Shown: positions 13,557-22,298, numbered from the stretch's first letter. The stretch: DNA of 40,484 bases from an uncultured Clostridia bacterium (GCA_945946745.1 CAMEWZ010000001.1:1-40484), one strand, 5' to 3'. A program made the numbers and translations. The notes: generated by a model not told the origin, from the letters alone.

Positions 13557-15332
13557 TCAAATGTCAGCTTTCAACGGCTCCATCGGGGCATTGAGGCTGT
13601 ATTTGGCGGCGTAGGCCTTGTATTCCTCTCCGAACTGCTCATTATCCAGCCGGGCGGAGCGGAGGGCCTCGTGGGTGTTCCAGTCGTGGCGGGCGGTGTC
13701 AATGACGCAGCCGGCGATGTTGGAGCAGTGGTCGCCCACCCGCTCCAGAGCGGTGAGCACGTCCGACCAGACAAAGCCGGTTTCGATGCCGCAGGCCCCC
13801 TGCTGCATGCGCAGAATGTGATGCAGCCGCAGCTTCTCCTTCAGATCGTCGATCACCTGCTCCAGCGGCTCTACCTTCCGGGCCTTTTCCAGATCGTTGG
13901 TGAGGAAGGACTGGAAGGACAGATCGATGATCTCCTCCACTGCCCGGATGAGCACCATCAGCTCCTGACGGGCGGCATCGGAAAGAGCCAGCTGCTTGTT
14001 TTCCAGCTCCTCGGCGGACTCCACCAGATTCAGCGCGTGGTCGCCGATGCGTTCAAAATCGTTCAGCGCCTTTAACAGCATGGCTGCCTCCGCACTGTCG
14101 GCGGTGCTGATCTTCAGCTCGCTGAGCCGCACCAGATAGGTGCCCAGAATGTCCTCGTAGTGGTCGGTGCGGTTTTCCTCCTCCCGGACGGACTTTGCCA
14201 GATCCGGGGAGTAGCGGAGGATGGAGGCGGCTCCGTCCCGCAGAGCCTGGGCGGCTACATCCGCCATCTCTCCGGTCAGAGCACGGCAGCGCTCCAGAGC
14301 AATGGAGGGGGTGGCGAACAGGCGCTCGTCCAGTTCGGCGTTGGCCTCGGGGGCGGCGGTGTCCGGCACCAGGCGGCATACCAGCTTCTCCAGCAGGTTG
14401 CCGGAGGGCAGCAACAGGGCGGTGCAGATCACGTTAAACACGGTGTGGCAGATGGCGATGCCGAAATGGGTGGCGCTTTCCCCCAAGATGGCGGGGTTAA
14501 ACAACGCCCGTACCGCCAGGAACAGCACCAGGCAGACCAGGGTGCCAATGATGTTAAACAGCAGATGCACCAGCGCCGCCCGCTTGGCGTTTTTGGTGGC
14601 GCCCACCGAGGACAGCATGGCGGTGACGCAGGTGCCGATGTTCTGGCCCATGATGATGGGGACGGCCGCGGCATAGGTCACAGAGCCGGTGGAGGACAGA
14701 GCCTGCAAAATGCCCACCGAGGCGGAGGAGGACTGAATCACGGCGGTGAGCACTGCCCCAGCCAGTACGCCCAGCACCGGGTTGGTGAACAGCAGGAACA
14801 GCTGCTGGAAGGCGGGCACGTCCTTCAGCCCGGACACCGCGCCGGACATGGTCTCCATGCCGAACATCAGCGTGGCGAAGCCCAGCAGGATCAGTCCGGT
14901 ATCCTTCTTCCGGCTGTCCTTCAGAAACATGTAGTCGATGATGCCGATGAGCGCCAGCACCGGGGTGAAGGAACTGGGCTTCAGCAGACGGATGAAGACA
15001 TTGCTGCTTTCAATTCCCCCTAAGGACAGAATCCAGCTGGTGACGGTGGTGCCCACGTTGGCGCCCATGATGACATTGATGGCCTGGCCCAGGGTCAGCA
15101 GGCCGGAGTTGACGAAGCCAACCACCATCACGGTGGTGGCGGAGGAGGACTGAATCACCGCGGTGACCGCGAGGCCTGTGAGAAAGCCCAGCGTCCGGCT
15201 GGAGGTAAGCTTTCCCAGCAAGAGCCTGAGACCGGAGCCTGCCCGCCGCTCCAGCGCTTCCCCCATCACATTCATGCCGAATAGGAATAGACAAAGTCCG
15301 CCTATCATGGTCAGCAAATGGAAGATATCCAT
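13557..15332 (-). CDS. Na+/phosphate cotransporter with C-terminal PhoU-like domain
   Basis: The 591-residue protein joins a membrane Na/Pi-cotransporter II domain (about 1-310) to a cytoplasmic helical PhoU-like domain (about 345-570). The two family repeats each carry the substrate motif: AVIQSSSATTV (Gln61-Ser64 region) and AVIQSSSASVG near residue 200. Family members (NptA, YjbB) move phosphate with sodium; some act in efflux. The PhoU-like tail suggests feedback from the phosphate-sensing system. The start at 15332 has AAAGGCGG upstream. A four-hexamer Pho-box-like array stands at 15385-15423, immediately upstream of its probable -10. The gene is monocistronic. Confidence 0.95.
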   Translation of the reverse strand: MDIFHLLTMIGGLCLFLFGMNVMGEALERRAGSGLRLLLGKLTSSRTLGFLTGLAVTAVIQSSSATTVMVVGFVNSGLLTLGQAINVIMGANVGTTVTSWILSLGGIESSNVFIRLLKPSSFTPVLALIGIIDYMFLKDSRKKDTGLILLGFATLMFGMETMSGAVSGLKDVPAFQQLFLLFTNPVLGVLAGAVLTAVIQSSSASVGILQALSSTGSVTYAAAVPIIMGQNIGTCVTAMLSSVGATKNAKRAALVHLLFNIIGTLVCLVLFLAVRALFNPAILGESATHFGIAICHTVFNVICTALLLPSGNLLEKLVCRLVPDTAAPEANAELDERLFATPSIALERCRALTGEMADVAAQALRDGAASILRYSPDLAKSVREEENRTDHYEDILGTYLVRLSELKISTADSAEAAMLLKALNDFERIGDHALNLVESAEELENKQLALSDAARQELMVLIRAVEEIIDLSFQSFLTNDLEKARKVEPLEQVIDDLKEKLRLHHILRMQQGACGIETGFVWSDVLTALERVGDHCSNIAGCVIDTARHDWNTHEALRSARLDNEQFGEEYKAYAAKYSLNAPMEPLKADI

Positions 15333-15368
15333 AGATTTCCGCCTTTCTGTGCGTAATTGATCTCCTCC

Positions 15369-15423
15369 ATTTTACTGTCGAAAGGTCAAATCCATTATCA
15401 AAGAAATGTAAAATCTGTGTAAA
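15369..15423 (-). promoter_or_regulatory. Pho-box-like array and -10 box for the Na/Pi cotransporter
   Basis: Reading the minus strand, four hexamers recur at exact 11-base intervals: TTTACA (15418-15423), TTTACA (15407-15412), TTGATA (15396-15401) and TTTGAC (15385-15390). A possible -10, TAAAAT (15369-15374), lies 10 bases further on, and no good -35 is present. Firmicute PhoP and related PhoB-type regulators bind TT(A/T/C)A(C/T)A direct repeats with this 11-base pitch, placed just like this before a -10. The first two copies match well; the last two are degenerate. Confidence 0.72.
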
Positions 15424-15441
15424 GTCGTGGGTTAATAACAT

Positions 15442-15487
15442 TTTAAGAAATCCCCCTCTTTCTTCTTAAAGGTTTTGGTGTTATAAT
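15442..15487 (+). promoter_or_regulatory. Response-regulator promoter region with inverted repeat
   Basis: A perfect TATAAT (15482-15487) precedes the response-regulator gene, but the -35 position (TTTCTT, 15459-15464) is poor, which suggests activator dependence. An inverted repeat TTTAAGAA (15442-15449) / TTCTTAAA (15463-15470), centres 21 bases apart, overlaps that -35. It could be the autoregulatory site of the two-component system. Confidence 0.55.
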
Positions 15488-15520
15488 ACCTTCAGAAAAA
15501 CAGAAAGAGGGGCTGCGGCT

Positions 15521-16219
15521 ATGTATAACGTTCTGATCTGCGACGATCAGCCGGATATCGTCAACGCACTGAAGATTTATTTGACACCGGAAGGGTACCG
15601 CCTGTTCGAGGCTTACACTGGCAAGGAGGCCCTGGACATCGTCCAGCACAACGACATCCACTTGATTCTGCTGGATGTGATGATGCCTGTCATGGACGGC
15701 ATCACCGCCACCGCCCGGATCCGGGAATTTTCCAACGCCCCGATTATTTTGCTTACCGCCAAGTCCGAAACCGAGGATAAGGTGCTGGGGCTGAATGTGG
15801 GGGCGGACGATTATATCACCAAGCCCTTCGTTCCCGTGGAGGTGCTGGCCCGGGTGCGTTCGCAGCTGCGGCGCTATGCCCATCTGGGCAGCTGCCCGGA
15901 GCCATCCTCCGGCAACATCACCATCGGCGGCATCACCCTGGATGACCGGACGAAATCCGTCACCGTGGAGGGGGAAACCGTGGCCTTGACCCCCACGGAA
16001 TATGCCATACTGCATTTGCTGATGGCGAATCCCGGCAAGGTGTTCTCCACCAAGGTGCTCTATGAGTCCGTCTGGCAGGAGGCAGCCCTGGGCAGCGAGG
16101 GGGCCGTGGCGGTGCATATCCGCCACCTGCGGGAAAAGATCGAGATCAATCCCTCGGAGCCCAGATACCTGAAGGTGGTCTGGGGCCAGGGCTATAAAAT
16201 GGAGGGGGAGAAAAAATGA
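15521..16219 (+). CDS. OmpR/PhoB-family response regulator, VanR-like
   Basis: The 232-residue protein has an N-terminal receiver domain (about 1-120) and a C-terminal winged-helix DNA-binding domain (about 130-230). Phosphorylation-site residues are all present: Asp8, Asp9, the acceptor Asp52 in LLDVMMPVMDG, Thr79 and Lys101 in KPF. The linker SQLRRYAHLGS is typical of the VanR-like group. LRRY and the DNA-binding segment VAVHIRHLREKIE fit the OmpR class. An AAAGAGGGG ribosome region precedes the ATG. Its stop overlaps the start of the histidine kinase gene as ATGA, so the two are a cognate pair. What it controls is not shown; the divergent Na/Pi gene is a candidate. Confidence 0.95.
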   Translation: MYNVLICDDQPDIVNALKIYLTPEGYRLFEAYTGKEALDIVQHNDIHLILLDVMMPVMDGITATARIREFSNAPIILLTAKSETEDKVLGLNVGADDYITKPFVPVEVLARVRSQLRRYAHLGSCPEPSSGNITIGGITLDDRTKSVTVEGETVALTPTEYAILHLLMANPGKVFSTKVLYESVWQEAALGSEGAVAVHIRHLREKIEINPSEPRYLKVVWGQGYKMEGEKK

Positions 16220-19137
16220 AGTACCACATCGCCTTTAAATTCCTGGCGGTGATTTTGTGCGCCGCCTGCTTGCTGGGGGCGGTGGGCAGCGCCGCCGGTG
16301 TCCTGGTGCTCACCGAGGGAGAGCTGTACGACAAGACCGTACCTCAGGTTCGGGAGGAGATCATCCGCTCCCGGGCGGAGACACTGGCCCGGGACACCGC
16401 TATGTACTATTGCAGCCAGACTCTGGGCGGCTGCCCGGAGGAGCTGCTGGACGATTATGTCGCGGACAATGGCGGATATGTCTACGGCTGGTACAATTTC
16501 GGCTTTCAGCGGGAGCATTTCGGTTACGCGCTGAAGGATGCCGAAGGAAACGTAGTTACCAGCGGCGGCACCCTTACCGGGGAAAGCGGCGGGGAAGTGC
16601 TGACCTTCCCCATCAGCGGAAAGTATTTGTATCTGGTCAGCACAAGTCCCAAGAACGCGCCCTCCGGTTCTCTTCCCGTCACATCCTCTGCGGCTGCGGA
16701 GAATCCCTATGACGCCATCCCCCCGGAGGGAGCCACGGTAGGCGGGGTGCAGTTTCTGGACGGGGACGGCAACGTCCTGTATTATCTGTTCAGCAACACC
16801 GGCCTGGGCACGGCGTTCCACGCCCAGGACGGCTCCGTGGTGTACCGCTCCTACTACACCGAGGACTGGGCGCAAACCGGAGCGGTGTGCGGCGCGGTGC
16901 TCCAGGATGTGAGCGGCAACGTGATCTATGAGCGCCATGACCCGGCGGGCGTTGGGAAACTGGAGCTGGATGATGCCGGCGCGCTGGTGTTCATCGGCAC
17001 CCCTGTGGAGCAGGCGGAAACGGCCGAGCCGATCGAGGAATCCCAGCCGGAGGAGATTCAGACGGAGGCGACGGTGGTTCAGACGGAAATCCCGGAAGAG
17101 CCGGTGGCGGAACAGCCCCAGGACGGGGAGGACGCCCAGCTGAGCGAGCCGGAGCAGGAGGAAACGCCCGAGGATGCCCAGCCCTTGTCGGAGGAGCCTC
17201 AAGAGGAACCGGCAGAGCAGCCCCAGGAAGAACCGATCGAGGAGCCCCAGGAAGAACCGGCGGCGGAATCTGATGGGGAGGATACCCCTGTGGAGCAGGG
17301 GGAGGAGGAACAACCAGCGGAATCCGTTCCCGAAACGACGGAAGCCCCCACCGAGCCTCCCGTGACGGAACCGGAGGTGACGGAAGCGCCCACCGTTCCG
17401 GAGACAGAGCCTCCGGAAACCGAGCCGGTGCTCATCGAAGGAAAGCCCCTTTCTCAGTATCAGGTTTCCCGGTATAGCTATTACGACAGCGAGTCCGGCG
17501 AGGAGATGCTGGCCAAGTGCGTCTACTTGACCATGCCGGAGCTGACGGTGGAGGTCTACACGGAGAAGGGCGCGCTGGAAGAGGACTGCCTGTATGAGGT
17601 GCTGGAGATCGTGCGGCAGTTCCGCAATGACCTGTTCTTGATTCTGGGCGTGAGCCTGCTGCTGTTTGCCGTGCTGGCGGTATATCTGTGCTGTGCCGCG
17701 GGCCGGAAGCCCAAGTGTACAGAAGTCCGGGCAGGGGGACTAAACCGCCTGCCGCTGGATCTGTATCTGGGACTTGTGGTGCTGGGAATCGTAGGACTCG
17801 CGGTGGCGGGAGCCGAAGGCTCCTATTATCTGCTGCGGCAGAGTCTCCAGACCGGCTGCGCCACGGCGATTGCCGCCGCTTACGCTGCCTGCCTGCTGAT
17901 CGTGGGCTTCGGCTTTGCCCTGGCCGCCCAGCTCAAGACGCCCGGAAGCTTCTGGATCACCAATTCTGTCTGCGGCCGGTGCATCAACCTGGTCATCCGC
18001 TGCGCGGTCTGGACGGAAAAATTCCTGTCGCTGAAGGGCTTCCCCGCACTGGGACGGGGCTGTAAAACGGTATGGCTGTGGCTGACCCTGGCTGCCGCCT
18101 GGCTGTGGCAGATGATCAAACGGTTTGGCCGCTGGCTGAAAGACCTTGTCCACCGGTTCCTGCGGATGCTGCCTGTGATGTGGCAGTGGCTGCTGATTGG
18201 CGGTGTCATGCTGTTTATGATCTTCCTGTCCATTGCTGTGGGCTCCAAGTTTCTGCTGGGGGCGTGCCTGGTGTCATTCCCAATCATCATCCTGTATGGT
18301 GCCCATTGCTTCGGCGTGCTGCGGGAAAGCACCAAGCGCATGAGCAAGGGCGACCTGGACACCCAGGTGGATGATAAGCATATGGTGGGAGCTTTTAAGG
18401 ATTTCGCCGAGGACTTGAACGGCCTGGCGGGAGTCGCCGTGGTGGCGGCCCAGAAGCAGCTGAAATCCGAGCGGATGAAAACCGAGCTGATTACCAACGT
18501 CTCCCATGACATCAAGACGCCGCTGACCTCCATCATCAACTATGTGGATCTGCTGCAAAAGCCCCACACCGATGAGGAGCAGGAGCAGTACCTGGAGGTT
18601 CTGGCCCGGCAGTCCCTGCGGCTGAAGAAGCTGATCGACGACTTGATGGAAATGAGCAAGGCCAGCACCGGGAATATGCCGGTGGATGTGACCAAGCTGG
18701 ACGCGGTGGAGTCCGTGAACCAGGCTCTGGGCGAGTTTGCCGACAAGCTGAGCAAGGCGCAGATCATCCCCGTATTCCGCCACACCGAGGAAAGCGTTGC
18801 CATGATGGCGGACGGACGGCTGGTCTGGCGGGTGCTGAGCAACCTCTTAAGCAACGCGGTGAAATACGCCATGCCCGGAACCCGGCTGTATATTGACCTC
18901 ATGGAGATGGAGGGCAAGGTGGTTATCTCTCTGAAGAACATCTCCCGGGATGAACTGAACATCGACGCCGACGAGCTGATGGAGCGCTTCGTCCGGGGTG
19001 ACGATTCCCGGAACACCGAGGGCAGTGGCCTGGGCCTAAACATTGCCAAGAGTTTGATGGAACTGCAAAAAGGACAATTGCAGCTGCTGGTGGACGGCGA
19101 CCTGTTCAAGGTCACGCTGATTTTCCCCGCCGGATAA
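16216..19137 (+). CDS. Large sensor histidine kinase with Pro/Glu-rich extracellular segment
   Basis: The 973-residue kinase has a first membrane helix near the N-terminus (about 10-30) and a large outer region to about 472. Further membrane helices lie near 473-496, 512-533, 546-572, 617-632 (uncertain), 655-675 and 679-695. A HAMP-like stretch follows (MSKGDLDTQVDDKHMVG), then the phosphoacceptor His764 in NVSHDIKTPLTSI and an ATPase domain ending with GSGLGLNIAKSLMELQKG. Residues about 264-404 are an acidic run of Glu, Pro, Gln and Thr (for example PQEEPAEQPQEEP), which should be unfolded outside the cell. The HisKA/ATPase part resembles VanS-type kinases. Gene start overlaps the regulator stop. 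The signal sensed is unknown, and the number of helices is my estimate. Confidence 0.93.
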   Translation: MKYHIAFKFLAVILCAACLLGAVGSAAGVLVLTEGELYDKTVPQVREEIIRSRAETLARDTAMYYCSQTLGGCPEELLDDYVADNGGYVYGWYNFGFQREHFGYALKDAEGNVVTSGGTLTGESGGEVLTFPISGKYLYLVSTSPKNAPSGSLPVTSSAAAENPYDAIPPEGATVGGVQFLDGDGNVLYYLFSNTGLGTAFHAQDGSVVYRSYYTEDWAQTGAVCGAVLQDVSGNVIYERHDPAGVGKLELDDAGALVFIGTPVEQAETAEPIEESQPEEIQTEATVVQTEIPEEPVAEQPQDGEDAQLSEPEQEETPEDAQPLSEEPQEEPAEQPQEEPIEEPQEEPAAESDGEDTPVEQGEEEQPAESVPETTEAPTEPPVTEPEVTEAPTVPETEPPETEPVLIEGKPLSQYQVSRYSYYDSESGEEMLAKCVYLTMPELTVEVYTEKGALEEDCLYEVLEIVRQFRNDLFLILGVSLLLFAVLAVYLCCAAGRKPKCTEVRAGGLNRLPLDLYLGLVVLGIVGLAVAGAEGSYYLLRQSLQTGCATAIAAAYAACLLIVGFGFALAAQLKTPGSFWITNSVCGRCINLVIRCAVWTEKFLSLKGFPALGRGCKTVWLWLTLAAAWLWQMIKRFGRWLKDLVHRFLRMLPVMWQWLLIGGVMLFMIFLSIAVGSKFLLGACLVSFPIIILYGAHCFGVLRESTKRMSKGDLDTQVDDKHMVGAFKDFAEDLNGLAGVAVVAAQKQLKSERMKTELITNVSHDIKTPLTSIINYVDLLQKPHTDEEQEQYLEVLARQSLRLKKLIDDLMEMSKASTGNMPVDVTKLDAVESVNQALGEFADKLSKAQIIPVFRHTEESVAMMADGRLVWRVLSNLLSNAVKYAMPGTRLYIDLMEMEGKVVISLKNISRDELNIDADELMERFVRGDDSRNTEGSGLGLNIAKSLMELQKGQLQLLVDGDLFKVTLIFPAG

Positions 19138-19146
19138 CGCATAAAA

Positions 19147-19182
19147 CCCCTCCCGTCCTTTCGGACGGGAGGGGCGCTTTTT
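19147..19182. terminator. Terminator after the histidine kinase gene
   Basis: A perfect 12-bp stem (19147-19158 with 19163-19174) closes on TTTC and is followed by CGCTTTTT. On the minus strand a shorter TTTT follows the stem, so it may also end the convergent DUF1667 operon. Confidence 0.93.
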
Positions 19183-19230
19183 GCTGAGCCATGGATGAAT
19201 TCGGCAAGCGTAACACCTGCGCCATCCTTA

Positions 19231-19599
19231 TCACTCCTGTTTTGCCACCGCCTTGGTGGCGATTACATCCACACCGGTTCCGCATACGTTGGGGAGAACC
19301 ACCTGCCCCAGGGCCACCGGGGCGGGCACCTCTACCGCTCCCAGCGCCTGGACACAGGCGAAAATCTGTCCCTTGGGAATGTCGGCGGCGGTTTTTACGG
19401 AGACAACGGGGATTGTCCCGCCGGTGACCCGGACGGTGGTGGTGACGATCCGGGTGGGGTTTGTCAGCTCCTTGCGGGCGTATTTTTCGCCGTTTTTGCA
19501 GGTGTTGCCGGATACCCGCACCACGCTGCCGTTTTCCAGCTCTGCCTCCAAGGCACACCCGAGAGGGCAGCCGATGCAGATCAGTTGCGCTTTTTCCAT
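19231..19599 (-). CDS. DUF1667 domain protein
   Basis: The 122-residue protein matches DUF1667: an N-terminal cysteine cluster CIGCPLGC (residues 8-15) followed by SGNTCKNGEKYARKE, i.e. four cysteines likely to bind an iron-sulfur cluster or metal, then TNPTRIVTTTVRV and PVVSVKTAADIPKG. It is usually the third member of a glycerol-3-phosphate-dehydrogenase-like trio in Clostridia and takes the place of GlpC. It probably passes electrons or helps maturation, but no direct biochemical proof is known to me. GGAGG is nine bases before the ATG. It starts directly after the stop of the FAD oxidoreductase gene and ends the operon. Confidence 0.93.
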   Translation of the reverse strand: MEKAQLICIGCPLGCALEAELENGSVVRVSGNTCKNGEKYARKELTNPTRIVTTTVRVTGGTIPVVSVKTAADIPKGQIFACVQALGAVEVPAPVALGQVVLPNVCGTGVDVIATKAVAKQE

Positions 19600-19600
19600 C

Positions 19601-20857
19601 TTAAGCTTCCTCCAATCCCAGGCGGATTTCGGTAATGCCCTCCGGCAATGCTCCGGCCTTCCAGGTGACGGTCTCCATTTCTCCCGGGGCCAGCACGGCT
19701 TTTTTCCTGCGCAGCACGATCTCGCTGCCCGCCCTTAGGACGATGGTCTTGTTTTGGTAGACGTTGTCCACCCGGAACCGGATGGTGACATCTTCGGAGC
19801 GTAGGCTCTGGTGCCGGATGGCGGAGGGGACGGTGTAGCGCACGCCGCCATAGCAGCGGACGGGCAGTGCCGCTTCAAGTGCCGGTTCTCCCTGCTGTAT
19901 GTACTGGGCGGCGCTGCGTCCTGCCGCGGCGGCCTCCTGGGAGACGTAGTCCACCAAATCGTGGACATGGAGCACATTTCCGGCGGCGAATACGCCGGGG
20001 ATGCTGGTTTCCAGGGCATCGTTGACAGCGGGGCCGTTGGTCACGGGGTTGATGACAGCACCCGCCTCCCGGGTCAGCTCGTTTTCCGGAATCAGACCGC
20101 AGCTGAGCAGCAGGGTGTCGCAGGGGTAGTATTCCTCGGTGCCGGGCACGGGACGACCGTTCTCCACCCGGGCCAGGGTGACACCCTCCAGCCGTTCCCG
20201 GCCACGGATGTCCACCACCGTATGGCTCAGCTTCAAGGGAATGCCAAAGTCATCCAGGCACTGGACGATGTTCCGCTTCAAGCCGCCGCTGTAGGGCATC
20301 AACTCCGCTACCACCGGAACATGGGCGCCCTCCAGGGTCATCCGCCGGGCCATAATCAGTCCAATGTCCCCGGAGCCGAGGATCACACATTCCCGGCCGG
20401 GAAGATACCCTTCCATATTCACCAGCCGCTGGGCGGTACCGGCGGTGTAGATTCCGGCGGGACGGGTGCCGGGGATGTTCAGCGCCCCCCGGGGCCGCTC
20501 CCGGCAGCCCATGGCGAGAATCACTGCCTTGGGCCTTAGCTGGAACAGGCCATCCTCCGGGTTCATGGCGGTGATGGTTTTTTCCTTGTCCAGAGACAGA
20601 ACCATGGTGCCCAGCTTATAGGGGATTTCCAAGTCCTGCACTTGACGGATAAACCGCTGGGCATATTCCGGGCCGGTCAGCTCCTCCCGGAAGGTATGCA
20701 GGCCGAAGCCGTTGTGAATGCATTGATTCAGAATGCCGCCCAGCTCTCGATCCCGTTCCAGAATCAGAATATCCCGAACCCCCGCCTGGCGGGCGGCCAC
20801 GGCGGCAGCCAATCCGGCGGGGCCGCCGCCGATGATGACAAGCTCATATTGTTCCAT
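19601..20857 (-). CDS. NAD(P)/FAD-dependent oxidoreductase (GlpB-like position)
   Basis: The protein of about 418 residues has an N-terminal FAD dinucleotide fold (VIIGGGPAGLAAAVAARQAG) followed by the typical NQCIHNGFGLHTF segment, then a second dinucleotide-binding fold (GREC VILGSGDIG region) and a C-terminal FAD motif near SIPGVFAAGNVLHVHDLVD. It resembles the flavoprotein partner of GlpA-like dehydrogenases in Clostridia and would move electrons from the dehydrogenase to NAD(P) or another acceptor. The last 70 residues form a beta-rich tail. The ATG at 20857 follows GGAGGCGCACC; earlier in-frame codons lie inside the preceding gene. It is the middle gene of a three-gene operon. Confidence 0.92.
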   Translation of the reverse strand: MEQYELVIIGGGPAGLAAAVAARQAGVRDILILERDRELGGILNQCIHNGFGLHTFREELTGPEYAQRFIRQVQDLEIPYKLGTMVLSLDKEKTITAMNPEDGLFQLRPKAVILAMGCRERPRGALNIPGTRPAGIYTAGTAQRLVNMEGYLPGRECVILGSGDIGLIMARRMTLEGAHVPVVAELMPYSGGLKRNIVQCLDDFGIPLKLSHTVVDIRGRERLEGVTLARVENGRPVPGTEEYYPCDTLLLSCGLIPENELTREAGAVINPVTNGPAVNDALETSIPGVFAAGNVLHVHDLVDYVSQEAAAAGRSAAQYIQQGEPALEAALPVRCYGGVRYTVPSAIRHQSLRSEDVTIRFRVDNVYQNKTIVLRAGSEIVLRRKKAVLAPGEMETVTWKAGALPEGITEIRLGLEEA

Positions 20858-20867
20858 GGTGCGCCTC

Positions 20868-22298
20868 CTACAGAGTGTCCTTATTGCGGCCAAGAATCAG
20901 CCGGGAGCTGCCGCCGGATTTGGTGATTGCCTCCGGGGAAAGCCCTGTCTCCCGGGCGAGGATCTCCAGCACCCGGGGAGAGCAGAAGCCGCCCTGGCAC
21001 CGGCCCATTCCGGCCCGGGTGCGGCGCTTTACCCCGTCGATGCTTCTGGCACCGGGAACCCGGTGGATGGCGTCCACAATTTCTCCCTCGGTGATGGATT
21101 CGCACCGGCAGATCACGGTGCCGTAGGCGGGATCGCGCTGGATCAAGGCGTTGCGTTCCGGGATGGACAGCTGCCTGGGATCCAGGATGCCCTTCCGGGT
21201 CGGGCGGAAGTCGGGGTTTGGCTCCGGCTTTAGAATGCTTGCCACGATTCCGGCGGCCATTTTGCCAATGGCGGGGGCAGCGGACAGGCCTGGGGACTCA
21301 ATGCCCGCGCAGTCCACAAATCCCGGGGCGGATTCCCGGATGATAAATTCATGCCCCAGTTCGTGGGCCCGCAATCCGGCAAAGCTGGTGATGGTCTGGC
21401 GGAGGGGCAGATTTTTCACTGCGGCGGAGGACTTGAAGCGCACCTCATCCAGTCCCATCTGGGTGGTGGCGGTGGAATCCTTGTCGGGAACGTCGATGGC
21501 GGTGGGGCCGACGATCAGATTGCCGTGGACGGTGGGGGAAACCAGCACCCCCTTGCCCTGGGGGCCGGGGAGCTGGAAAACGGTATGGCGGACGTGACTC
21601 CCGGCGGCGTGGTCGAGAAGAAAATAGTCCCCCCGCCGGGGCTGGATGGTGATGGGGTCGGGGCAGACCTGGTTGTGTAGGGTGTCCGCCCAGACGCCTG
21701 CGGCGTTTACCACCACCCGGGCCTCCAGCGGCCCCTGCGAGGTGGCAAGCCGCCAACCGGAGGCGGTTTTTTCCAGAGCCTCCACCCGGGTGTCAAACTG
21801 GAACCGAACCCCATTGGCGGCGGCGTTTTCCGCCAGGGCGTAGGTCAGACCGAAGGGACAGACGATACCGCCGGTGGGGGCGTACAGAGCGGCCACGGCA
21901 TCGTCGGAAATGTTTGGCTCCATGGAAACCAGTTCCTCCCGCTCCACGATGCGAAGCCCCGGAACGCCGTTTTTGACGCCGTTTTCATACAGCGCGTTCA
22001 GTCTGGGCCGATCCTCTGGCCGCAGCATGACCACCAGGGAGCCGATCTGCCGGTAGGGGAAATCCAGTTCCCGGCTGAGGGCGGGCATCCAGGTGCTGCC
22101 CTGGACGTTGAGCTTGGCCATCAGCGAGCCGTTTTTTGCGTCAAAGCCTGCATGGACGATGGCGGAATTGGCCTTGGAGGTGCCGCAGCACACATCCTCC
22201 TCCTGCTCTACCACCAGAATGTCCGCTTTCCACCGGGACAGCTCCCGGGCAATGGCGCAGCCGCTGACCCCCGCGCCGATGATGATGACGTCCAACAT
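20868..22298 (-). CDS. GlpA-like FAD-dependent glycerol-3-phosphate dehydrogenase
   Basis: The protein of about 476 residues has an N-terminal FAD-binding DAO domain (VIIIGAGVSGCAIARELS; then CCGTSKANSAIVHAGFD) and a C-terminal BFD-like [2Fe-2S] domain with two cysteine pairs, CRC in TVICRCESITEGE and CQGGFC about 35 residues later. This layout is that of anaerobic GlpA, which oxidises sn-glycerol-3-phosphate to dihydroxyacetone phosphate. The related 2-hydroxyglutarate oxidases share the first domain, so the substrate is likely but not certain. The ATG at 22298 is eight bases from GGGAGG; the in-frame ATG at 22304 is too near that site. It is the first gene of the trio and is driven by the promoter at 22335-22363. 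Confidence 0.9.
   Translation of the reverse strand: MLDVIIIGAGVSGCAIARELSRWKADILVVEQEEDVCCGTSKANSAIVHAGFDAKNGSLMAKLNVQGSTWMPALSRELDFPYRQIGSLVVMLRPEDRPRLNALYENGVKNGVPGLRIVEREELVSMEPNISDDAVAALYAPTGGIVCPFGLTYALAENAAANGVRFQFDTRVEALEKTASGWRLATSQGPLEARVVVNAAGVWADTLHNQVCPDPITIQPRRGDYFLLDHAAGSHVRHTVFQLPGPQGKGVLVSPTVHGNLIVGPTAIDVPDKDSTATTQMGLDEVRFKSSAAVKNLPLRQTITSFAGLRAHELGHEFIIRESAPGFVDCAGIESPGLSAAPAIGKMAAGIVASILKPEPNPDFRPTRKGILDPRQLSIPERNALIQRDPAYGTVICRCESITEGEIVDAIHRVPGARSIDGVKRRTRAGMGRCQGGFCSPRVLEILARETGLSPEAITKSGGSSRLILGRNKDTL

Noticed and set aside
14160..15023. Long open frame opposite the Na/Pi cotransporter gene
   Set aside because: Composition is dominated by Gly/Gln/His runs typical of antisense frames, and the real gene on the other strand has clear motifs.
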